This document shows, one piece after another, positions 54,424 through 64,000 of a DNA stretch of 64,000 bases; the first letter of the stretch is position 1; every line of letters begins with the position of its first letter. The notes beneath the pieces were generated by a model, which saw only the letters and a list, made by a program, of their open reading frames with translations, had not been told where the DNA came from and searched no databases. Source of the DNA: Pardosa pseudoannulata (taxonomy: Eukaryota > Arthropoda > Arachnida > Araneae > Lycosidae); NCBI GenBank assembly GCA_032207245.1, contig JAGEOH010000216.1, forward strand, positions 1 through 64,000. The letters are read 5' to 3'. Both the position numbers and the translations under genes were made by a program.

Positions 54424-55020
54424 TATATTTTCCGAAGTAATTAGAACCCAACTACTTTATAATATTTTTTACAGTTGCACGTCTTGTTCTAAAAATGAAC
54501 GCCAAAAAGAAGACAGTGTATGAACATATTTATAAGTTGAGAATAAGGAGTACAGAAACCTCAATTTTTCCGAAGTAATTAACCAACCTACTTTGGATAA
54601 TTTTTACAGTTGCACGTCTTGTTCTAAAAATGAACGCCAAAAAGAAGACTGTATGAAACATATTATAAGTTGAGAATAAGGACTACAGTACAAATCGATT
54701 ATCCGAAGTAATTAGAACCCAACTACTTTTGGATAATATTTTTTACAGTTGCACGTCTTGTTCTAAAAATGAACATCAAAAAGAAGACAGTGTATGAAAC
54801 ATATTTATAAATTGAGAATAAAGAGTACAGTAGAATCTCGATTATCCGAAGTAATTGGAACCAAAACTACTTCGGATAATATTTTTTACAGTTGCACGTC
54901 TTGTTCTAAAAATGAACGCCAAAAAGAAGACAGTGTATGGAGTATATTTATAAGTTGAGAATAAGGAGTACAGCACAACCTCGACTTTCCGAAGTAATAG
55001 TAATAGAAATTTTAATAATA
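54424..55020. repeat. Tandem repeat of a pogo-like left end, about 137-bp period
   Basis: CCGAAGTAATT recurs near 54432, 54569, 54705, 54846 and 54990. Each is followed by ACAGTTGCACGTCTTGTTCT and AATGAACGCCAAAAAGAAGA (or close). The unit beginning at 54826 also carries the left inverted end of the MITE below. Confidence 0.85.
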
Positions 55021-55591
55021 GAAATTTTCGGATAATCGCGAATTTGTCAATAATCATCTAGTTTAATATGTAGTACCGTCATTGGGGCAATAACATTCGA
55101 CTGTTCTGGGAGTCGGCAGTATGACCTTCCAAATTTCGAAATGGAGTGTGTTTTGTTCCTCTGTTTAGAACAGTGGAATACTTTTGTTTGAAAGTGGGGA
55201 AGAGTACACTCCTACAATAACAGTCGATTGTTCTGGGAGTCGGCAGTATCACCTTCTAAATTTCGAAATGGGGTGGGTTTTGTTCCTCTGTTTAGAACAG
55301 GGGAACACTTTTGTTTGAAAGTGGGGAAGTGTTCACTCATACCTAGAATTGTGCTTGCGAGAGGGAATTCTAAAAAAGGGAATTCGAAAATATTTATTTT
55401 CTATCATAGTTTGGGAAGGACGGCTTGCATACGAAAGGGATGTTGGGGAAAAGAAAAGTTTCAAAATGATTGTTTGTAAGGAGAAAATTTTGGATGAGAG
55501 TAGAAAGTGCAAAAAGGGTGAAGACGAAGCCGACTTCGGTTAACTGAGAGTTTCGGTTAATCGAGGTTCGGATAATCGATGTTCTACTGTA
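54826..55591. mobile_element. pogo/Tigger-like MITE, 762 bp
   Basis: Inverted ends match at 21 of 23 positions: CAGTAGAATCTCGATTATCC... on the left (54828), and CAGTAGAACATCGATTATCC... read on the other strand from 55589. A TA dinucleotide flanks both ends. Inside are a left-end tandem unit and a 127-bp duplication. No transposase. Ends of the form CAGT(A/C)GAA..TCGATTATCCG are typical of pogo-like elements. Confidence 0.85.
55088..55341. repeat. 127-bp tandem duplication inside the MITE
   Basis: Units at 55088-55214 and 55215-55341 share GTTCTGGGAGTCGGCAGTAT and TTTGTTCCTCTGTTTAGAAC. Confidence 0.9.
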
Positions 55592-56529
55592 TCTTCAAAC
55601 ACAAGATGTTCAACTAAAAGAATAATAATAATTCTACCTGAATATTTAACAAGAAGGTAAGTGAATATATCTTAGATGCTTCGTTTAACAGAATTATGAA
55701 GAATACAAGTAGTAATACTATTTTTTGCAATTTGAAGAAATCACCCATTATAAAGTATGGCTTAACAAAAAAATAGGCATTTTCTTGTCGTTTGTATTAA
55801 GTGGGCTGACATCAGAGAAAATGTGTATATTCTTGGAGCATTCTATTCAGAGCTGTTGCACTGTACAAATGGTCGGTTGACCGATGCATTTTCATCCTCA
55901 ATAAATTTGATGTTCCACAATCCTAAACTTCATTTTCTTTAATGGCCGTACGACTGCAAATTAACCAGGACTAAGTCTTTGCCCAGAAAGCCCGGGATAG
56001 GTAAATAAAAGGGGCGAAAGAACATTTTCGCTGGTTACATATGTATGTATGTATGTATATGTAATCTATTTTTATAAAACTCTTAGACAATGAGAAAGCT
56101 CAACAGCTAGCAGTAATAAAAATGCAGTCGGGCCGACATTGAAGACAACGGCAAAAGTCTAATTCAAACTATTCCAGAGTGGCAACAACGAACATTTTTT
56201 CCTCTACACGACAAAGAAAAGCCACAGAGTTCACTCTGATCGAACAGAGGTGCACCCAAGTGCGATGACAGAAACAATTTTACCACAATAAAAAACAACT
56301 TAATATGCGAATTAAATGCAATGTCAGAAAAACGTGAAACCATTTGCCGCCGACGGCTGGGAAATGTGCTGAATAGACAGAAAGTTAACATTTTTAGGAT
56401 AGACAGCTTTATGAAGAATGTTAAATGGAAAACACTCCTATGATTAAACTACTTAGAGGCTGGTAAAATTATTTAAATGAATTAGAATAGGATAAAAAGG
56501 TTTTTAAGGAAATTAAAGTTAAATAATTT

Positions 56530-56530
<1 letters not shown>
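55592..56530. other. Noncoding stretch
   Basis: No gene recognised; a short ATGT repeat occurs near 56038-56060. Confidence 0.35.
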
Positions 56531-56594
<64 letters not shown>

Positions 56595-56600
56595 TATATG
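56531..56600. repeat. (TA)n microsatellite followed by (TG)n
   Basis: About 55 bases of TA, then TATATATGTGTGTGTGTG. Confidence 0.95.
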
Positions 56601-56639
56601 TGTGTGTGTGTATAAATACCTACATACATACACACACAT

Positions 56640-57795
56640 ATACATATATAAACTGGATATTCTGTATGAGCTTCACCAATGCAGATAAAGTACTTCGTAT
56701 AACTGGACATTCAGTATACGAGAGTTTGACAAGGGACAATAAAATACTTCGAATAACTGAATATTTCATACAGTGAGTTTTAACAGGGAACGTCAAATAC
56801 TTCGTATAACTGAATATTTCATATATGTGAGTTTCACAAGTTAATGTAATGTGCTTAGAAGTTAATGCAAAGTGAGTTTTATCAGGGAACGTAAAGTACT
56901 TCGTATAAATATATTTCGTGTAAGTAAGTTTCACCAGAAAGCATAAAATACTTCTTATAGGTGAGTTTCACCGGAGAACAAAAAGTACTTGGAAGTTAAT
57001 GTAAAATAAGTTTAAACAAGGAACGTAAAGTACTTCGAATAACTATAGTTTGTTTAATTGAGTTTCACCAGAAAACATAAAATAATTCGTATAGGTGAGT
57101 TTCATTCAGGGAACATAAAGTGCTTAGAAGTTACTGTAAAGTGAGTTTTACCAGATCACTTAAAGTACTTCGTATAATGATATTTCGTATAAGTGAGTTT
57201 CACTAAAGAATATAAAATGCTTCGTATAAGTGAGTTTCACAGAGAACATAAAGCCCTAAGAAGTTAATATAAAGTGAGTTTTATCAGGGAACGTAAAGTT
57301 ATTTCGTATAAATATATTTCGTACAAATGATTTCACTAGAGAACATAAAGAACTTTGCATAGGTGAGTTTCACTAGGGAACATAATACTTGGATGTTAAT
57401 GTAAAATGAGTTTAAAGAGAGAGAGTAAGGCACTTCATATAACTATGTTTCATATAAATGAGTTTTCCTGCAGGGCATAAAGTACTTCGTATAGGTGAGT
57501 TTCATCTGGGAACAAGTATTTGGAAGTTATGTAAAGTGAGTTTTACCAGGGCACGTAAAGTTCTTCGTATAACTATATTTCGTATAAGTGAGTTTCACTA
57601 GAGAACATAAAGTACTTCGTTTATGTGAGTTTCAACATGGCCCATAAAGTACTACTTCGTATAACTGAGTATTTTGTATGAGTTTTACCAGAGAACGTAA
57701 AGTACTTCGTAGAACTGTATATTCCCCTTAAGTGAGTTTAACAACCGAATGTTAAGTACGTCGTATAACTGAACATTTCGTATAAATGAATTTCA
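56640..57795. repeat. Degenerate minisatellite with GTGAGTTTCAC / AAAGTACTTCGTATA motifs
   Basis: Around twenty irregular units combine GTGAGTTTCAC(C/T)AG, GGGAACATAAAGTACTTCG and TATAACTGAATATTTCGTA. Spacing varies from about 40 to 80 bases. No coding frame survives. Confidence 0.8.
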
Positions 57796-58349
57796 TTTAA
57801 AGAAGTTTTCTCTAAATAGATGCTTGCTCAGCCTTAGAAGTGTAAACCAACCAATCATGCATGTGAGGTGCTCTTTAATATCGGATTACGTTTAAATGCA
57901 GCATAAATTTAGCAGCCATATCTCGTAGAATTGCGTTAAAGACGTATTTATCACGCAGTTACTCGGAACTGGAACATATTCTTCATGGTGTTTCGGTTGT
58001 TGACATATTGGATTCACATCATTTAAATCGCCACAAAAGGCGATGCCATACATTTTCCTTAATTCCATTAAATTTGGAATCGCGCGTTTTACATTGATTA
58101 TGGTGAAGTTAGCTTTTCGAATCAGATGCAGTAATGGCTTTATGGAAATGAAACGTTGATAATAATAACGTTTGCTTATGGTGAACAGTTTAAGGTTTTC
58201 TTTATGCTATATATAAAGGAAAACCACTGTTTAGTCAAAATTGTTTTCAGAAAACAAAAATAAAACATGGTGTAATTTTATTTTGAGTTCCCATTCTATA
58301 TTTTTGTTCTCAGATATATATTAATCTTTACAAATCAGATACAGAAAAA
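57796..58349. other. Noncoding stretch between two repeat arrays
   Basis: No gene seen. 58190-58260 may be a very diverged first unit of the next array. Confidence 0.35.
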
Positions 58350-61300
58350 GCTTTGTGCAAAGAAAATGCTCATACTAATAAAATTTCTACAAAATAGGAA
58401 TTTTAAGAGGGTAATTTTTATTGCTATACATATTAGAATAACTATATTCAGCTTACTCAGATTTATTTTCAGAAAACTTTAAACAAATGGAGTAATTCTA
58501 CTTGTATTTTATTTTTTTTATATTTTTCATATACTTTACATAGTTACATATACTTTTTACATATACTTTTTTAATTTAGTGTAGTAGTAGTTTTATATAA
58601 AGGAAATCTCATACTTATAATGTTTCTAGAAGATACAAATTTTAAGAGAGTATTTTTCCTCCTATACATATTCGAATAACTGCATTCTGTTTACTTGGAT
58701 TTATTTTCAAAAAACTTTAAATAAATGGAGTACGTGTCTTTTGTGTTTGTTAATATATTTTGTTCTCTGTTTCGTTTTGTGTTCAGTTACATGGTTAAGT
58801 TTATTAATCTGGTGTAGTAGTAGTTTTATATAAAGGGAACTCTCATACTAATAAGGTTTCTACAAGATACAATTTTTAAGAGGTATTCTTTGATGCTATG
58901 CATATTTGAAACTGCCTTCTGCTTACTCAGATTTGTTTTCAGGAAACTTTAAACAAATGCAGTAAGTGTCTTTTGTATATTTTTGTTCTCAGTTTTGTTT
59001 TGTTCTCAGTTACATAGATAACTTTTTTAATCTAGTGTAGTAGTAGTTTTATATAAAAGGAATTCTCATATTTATAATGTTTCGAGAAATACATATTATA
59101 AGAGAATATTTGTTGCTGCTATATATATTAGAATAACTGCATTCTACTTACTCAGATTTGTTTTCAGGAAACTTTAAATCAAATGCAGTAAGTGTCTTTT
59201 GTATATTTTTGTTCTCAGTTTTGTTTTGTTCTCAGTTACATAGAAAATTTTTAATCTGGTGTAGTAGTAGTTTTATATAAAAGGAATTCTCATATTTATA
59301 ATGTTTCGAGAAATACATATTATAAGAGAATATTTGTTGCTGCTATATATATTAGAATAACTGCATTCTACTTACTCAGATTTGTTTTCAGGAAACTTTA
59401 AACAAATGCAGTAAGTGTCTTTTGTATATTTTTGTTCTCATTTTTGTTTTGTTCTCAGTTACATAGATAACTTTTTTAATCTGGTGTAGTAGTAGTTTTA
59501 TATAAAAGGAATTCTCATATTTATAATGTTTCGAGAAATACATATTTTAAGAGAATATTTGTTGCTGCTATATATATTAGAATAACTGCATTCTACTTAC
59601 TCAGATTTGTTTTCAGGAAACTTTAAACAAATGCAGTAAGTGTCTTTTGTATATTTTTGTTCTCATTTTTGTTTTGTTCTCAGTTACATAGATAACTTTT
59701 TTAATCTGGTGTAGTAGTAGTTTTATATAAAAGGAATTCTCATATTTATAATGTTTCGAGAAATACATATTTTAAGAGAATATTTGTTGCTACTATACAT
59801 ATTAGAATAACTGCATTCTACTTACTCAGATTTGTTTTCAGGAAACTTTAAACAACTGCAGTAAGTGTCTTTTGTATATTTTTGTTCTCAGTTTTGTTTT
59901 GTTCTCAGTGACATAGATAACTTTTTTAATCTGGTGTAGTAGTAGTTTTATATAAAAGGAATTCTCATATTTATAATGTTTCGAGAAATACATATATTTT
60001 AAGAGAATATTTGTTACTGCTATACATATTAGAATAACTGCATTCTGCTTACTCAGATTTTTTTTTTTTTAGAAAACTTTAATCAAAACCGAGTAATTCT
60101 ATTTTGTATTTCTTTTTATATATTTTTTTGTTCTCAGTTACATAGTTAATTTTCTTAATCTGGTGTAGTAGTAGTTTTATATAAAAGGAATTCTCATATC
60201 TATAATGTTTGTAGAAATACAAATTTTAAGAGGGTATTTCTTCCTGCTATATATATTCGAATAACTGCATTCTGCTTACTCAGATTGGTTTTCAGAAAAC
60301 TTTAAACAAATGGTGTATTTGTCTTTTGTGTTTCTTTTGTATATTTTTGTTCTCAGTTTTGTTTTGTGTTCAGTTACATAGTTAATTTTTTTAATCCTGT
60401 GTAGTAGTAGTTTTATATAAATGGAATTCTCGTACTAATAAAGTTTCTACACGATGTAAGTTTTAAGAGGGTATTTTTAGTGCTATACATATTGAATAAC
60501 TGCATTCTGCTTACTCAGATTTGTTTTCAGAAAACTTTAAACAAGTAGAGTATTTCTATTTTATGTTTCTATTATATAATTTTTGTTCTCAATTACATAG
60601 TTAACTTTTTTTTTAATCTAGTGTATAAGTAGTTTTATTTAAAAGAATTCTCATATTTATAATGTTTCTAGAAATACAAATTTTAAAAGGATATTTGTTA
60701 CTGTTATACAAATTAAAATAACTGTTCTGCTTACTCAGATTTGTTTTCAGAAAACTTTAAACAAATGCAGTAATTCTATTTTGTGTTTTGTATATTTTTG
60801 TTCTCAGTTACGTAGTTAACTTTCTTAATCTGGTGTAGTAGTTATATTAAATAAATTTAATTCTCATTCTAATAATGTTTCTACAAGATAAAAATTTTTA
60901 TTCTTAAGATTTAATTAAAATTTTAATCAAAATTTTAATTAAATGTGAGTGTTTATTTCTGTTATACATATTAGAATAACTGCATTCTGCTTACTCAGAT
61001 TTGTTTTCAGAAAACTTTAGACAAATGAAGTATCTTTTGTGTTTCTTTTGTATATTTTTGTTCTCAGTTTTGTTTTGTATTCAGTTTCATACTTAAGTTT
61101 TTTAATCTGGTGCAGAAGTAATTTTATATAAAAGGGAATTTTCATACTAATAATGTTTGTACACGGGGCAAATTTTAAGAGGATAATTTTTACTGCTATA
61201 AATCTTCGAATCACTGCATTCTGCTTACTCAGACTTGTTTTTAGAAAACTTTAAACAAATGGAGTAAATGTCTATTTTGTTTCTTTTGTATATTTTTCCT

Positions 61301-62345
61301 CTCTGTTACATAGTTAATTTTCTAAATCTGGTGTAGAAATAGTTTTATATAAAAGGAATTCTCATATCTATAATGTTTGTAGAAATACAAATTTTAAGAG
61401 GGTATTTCTTCCTGCTATATATATTCGAATAACTGCATTCTGCTTACTCAGATTGGTTTTCAGAAAACTTTAAACAAATGGTGTAAATGTCATTTGTGTT
61501 TATTTTGTATATTTTTGTTCTCAGTTACATAGTTAACTTTTTTAATCTGGTTTGTAGTATTTTATATAAAAGGAATTCTTCATATTTATAATGGTTCTAG
61601 AAATACAAATTTAAGAGGGTAATTTTTTGCTGCTATATATTAGAATAACTGCATTCTGCTTACTCAGATTTGTTTTCAGAAACACTTTAAACAAATGGAT
61701 TAAATGTCTTTTGTGTTCTTTTGTATATTTTTGTTCTCAATTTTGTTTTGTGTATAGTTACATAGTTAAGTTTTTTCAATTTGGTGTAGTAGTAATTTTA
61801 TATAAAGGGAAATTCTTATACTAATAACGTTTGTAAAAATATACAAATTTTAAGAGGGTATTTGTTAATGCTATACATATTAGAATAATTGCATTCTACA
61901 TATTCTGATCTGTTTTCACGTAACTTTAAATAAATGGAGTAAATCTCTTTTGTGTTTCTTTTGCATATTTGTGTTCTCAATTTTGTTTTGTGTTTTAGTT
62001 ACATAGCTAAGTTTTTTAATTTGATGTAGTAGTATGTTTATATAAAGGGAAATCTTATACTAATAATGGTTTGAAAAAGATACAAATTTTAAGAGGGTAT
62101 TTGTTACTGCTATACACATCAGAATAATTGCATTCTATTTACTCGGATTTGTTTTCAGAACACTTTAAAAAAAAATGGAGTAAATGTCTTTTGTGTTTCT
62201 TTTGCATATTTTTGTTCTCAATTTTGTTTTGTGTACAGTTACATAGTTAAATTTTTAATTTGGTGTAGTGATAATTTTATATGAAGGGAAATCTTATACT
62301 AATAATGTTTGTAAAAGATACAAATTTTAAGAGGGTATTTGTTAC
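58350..62345. repeat. Satellite-like tandem array, about 225-bp units, roughly 17 copies
   Basis: Each unit has CTGGTGTAGTAGTAGTTTTA, GAATTCTCATA, TTTTAAGAG, AGAATAACTGCATTCT (a small inverted repeat) and TCAGATTTGTTTTCAG. Central units (59257-59950) are nearly identical with an exact 225-bp spacing (59481, 59706, 59931). Outer units are diverged and longer. It ends sharply at 62345. Non-coding. Confidence 0.95.
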
Positions 62346-63004
62346 ATTATCGTATTCCTCGGGTGCAAGGTTTTGTCCCCGACGATGACAAATATTCAAA
62401 AACTTTATTTAAATTATTAAAAATTGTTTTTTATAATTATTTATTATTCTTTAGGCCTTTTTCGGATTTTTAATGCAGTTTATTTATTTTTAAAACACTT
62501 ATTTTTTATTTTTTCAAATTTTTCAATTTTTTTATATTCTGATCATTTTTATTTCATTATTTTTTGTTTATTTTGTACGGATGTCACTGGCCGCAAAAAT
62601 ATTTTATGTTTTTCTATCCCTAAACTCTCTACTCTTTGTGCTATAAACTCACGAATCCACCCTTCTGTCTCTTTGGTCTTTTATGTGTTTATTTTTCGCT
62701 CGTTGTCATTTTTGTTCTTACTGACAGAAGCCTCTGAATTGACGGGCTCGACCCATAGGATTCAGTTGAAATACCACCTTTGAAGTCAGCTTTTGCCTGC
62801 TGTTGCCTGTTGCTCGTCGTGCATTTGCTTCGTCGATATAGTTTTCTTCCAAAGGTAAGTTACATAAATTAGTCACTTGCCAGAATGTTTAACTTGCAAT
62901 TTAGTTTTGTATTATCAGACAACTGTTTTGGATGTTTTGTTTAACTGTTTTTATTTACGTTATTTTGTGAAGGAAAAAAATAAACTTTGATGTTTTTATA
63001 TTTT
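62346..63004. other. Noncoding stretch with dispersed-repeat pieces
   Basis: 62575-62645 is a diverged inverted copy of about 5660-5720. A 119-codon frame (62424-62783) spans it and is not protein-like. A donor-like AAAG/GTAAGTTAC at about 62853 follows a GC-richer patch that could be a 5' exon, unsupported otherwise. Confidence 0.35.
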
Positions 63005-63260
63005 TGGTATAACTTCTTTTAAAAAACTCAGTCTTCAGATAGGCCCTGCCACTGTGCTAAACATCAGTGGAAACTTGCTGATCGTTACTGCACAATGTTT
63101 CTATTTTTAGCAAGTATTGCTGTGTCATCAGCGAACATAGCTAGTGTTGTGGTATAATGATGTGGTATGTCTCTAATAAAGATGGTCAACCAAATTCTAA
63201 AGCCTGGGCCTGTTCTCCGACAGGGCAAGCGGAGCAAGCGTCAGGACCCCCAATCAAAAG
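63005..63260 (-). pseudogene. Jockey-type LINE RT fragment around the catalytic box
   Basis: The minus strand encodes FIRDIPHHYTTTLAMFADDT then AILA with the Phe-Ala-Asp-Asp box (about 63115-63129), after a decayed GxPxGxxxGP-like stretch. A stop follows soon after. The fragment is too short to place in a family. Confidence 0.7.
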
Positions 63261-63606
63261 GCTGTTAAAATTCGATATATGTTTTAATCGTAATCCACCA
63301 ATTCTTCTCTTTCATTTTGTTAAATATAGGTGGCGCTGAGAGGAGCTTTTGTCTCTACTTTGCTCTCGTTTATTTTTAATTTGCGTAATGTTTTGTCTTG
63401 TTTTATGTTTATAAAAATTTAAAAAAAAACTGAAAAAATGATTAATAAAAATTTTATAAAACTCAAAATATATCTTTTTATTAGTGCTGTCATTTTTTGT
63501 TTATTTTTATTTGCTGTACCAAGTTGCAACTTTTTGCTGTGCCTATTTTTATTATTGTATTAATTTTTATTTTTTCTGAGCTTCATGTTGTTGAATCCAT
63601 GCATTG

Positions 63607-63826
63607 CTGTTAACCATATCGAATGGTCATAGTCAAGGCTACAGTCTAATTATCCCATAATTATACAAGGCGTTGTTTACTCATAATTCTTTATGAGAAC
63701 GTCCTAACCTCCTCGCTTCCTTGTGAGCTGGAGTGTATTAAATTTTTGTTTGGATCACTTTTTGCCTAAATTTATGTTTTGACCTGCTTACGTTCGGAGG
63801 TTAAAGTAAAGACCTTACACTTCGCT
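63607..63826. repeat. Dispersed repeat R215, copy 2
   Basis: Matches 23851-24076 over about 220 bp, with the same CTCATAA/TTATGAG hairpin. See that entry. Confidence 0.85.
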
Positions 63827-63872
63827 AGGTACTCCGTTATACCCAATTACCTTGACCTTGGAGCTTTTGTAG

Positions 63873-64000
63873 TACAGTCGAACTTCGATAACTCGAAATC
63901 TCAGGGTACCCCCAAAAATATTCGACTTATCCGAAGTTCGAGTTATCGAAGTTACCTCCCATTCCTTTCTTCTGGCACTTAAGATGGGGCGATATGGTTT
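63873..64000 (+). mobile_element. Left end of a second pogo-like element, cut by the window edge
   Basis: TA then CAGTCGAACTTCGATAACTC begins at 63873, with an internal near-inverted TTCGAGTTATCGAAG shortly after. It resembles the pogo/Tigger terminal pattern but is a different family from 54828-55589. Confidence 0.6.

Noticed and set aside
58350..62345. Short open frames inside the 225-bp array (for example 61627-61824)
   Set aside because: They repeat with the unit, have no start context or homology, and shift in neighbouring units.
62424..62783. 119-codon plus-strand frame rich in Phe/Ile/Leu
   Set aside because: T-rich low-complexity sequence spanning two dispersed-repeat pieces; not a membrane protein gene.

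Overview
The window is AT-rich animal nuclear DNA dominated by transposable elements. The mix of Jockey-type and R1/LOA-type LINEs, an RTE-type LINE end, Ty3/Gypsy elements, and hAT-, pogo- and Harbinger-like DNA transposons, plus a primer site fitting an insect-type tRNA-Lys, points to an arthropod, probably an insect. The species cannot be told from the sequence. No rRNA, tRNA or CRISPR was seen, and almost every element is broken.

Left edge (1-8.6 kb): two minus-strand exons with matching splice phase (2184-2104, 1546-1443) read as the N-terminal part of ALG1, the dolichol-pathway beta-mannosyltransferase. The rest of that gene is not visible. A possible last exon of an unidentified minus-strand gene lies at 6612-6481, its splice acceptor duplicated around an internal LINE fragment. 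An RTE-type LINE 3' end with a 182-bp tandem duplication follows.

8.7-19.8 kb: a full-length Jockey-type LINE (LINE-A copy 1, minus) is split by a complete 5.6-kb Ty3/Gypsy element (Gypsy-1) with 4-bp ACTT duplications. Beside its 5' end sits a 101-bp solo copy of the LINE-A 3' tail flanked by a 19-bp duplication.

20-38 kb: a TE graveyard. It holds a TIR element, two 5'-truncated LINE-B copies with target-site duplications, a Harbinger-like MITE, decayed LINEs, LINE-A copy 2 (28988-34199, 12-bp duplication) and a roughly 420-bp tandem repeat split by a LINE-B insertion. Nine LINE 3' tails between 8.7 and 38 kb share a GGGG...CCCC outer stem; in most an inner stem changes sequence while keeping pairing. 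This recurrent tail module is the most interesting signal in the window.

39-49.5 kb: a decayed CsRn1/Kabuki-like Gypsy (Gypsy-2) is interrupted by a hAT-like element in its RT region and by a 5.26-kb R1/LOA-like LINE with RNase H in its integrase region (17-bp duplication).

49.6-64 kb: mostly tandem repeats (about 295-bp, 137-bp, minisatellite and 225-bp arrays), TA/CA microsatellites, a pogo-like MITE, a LINE RT remnant and the start of a second pogo-like element.
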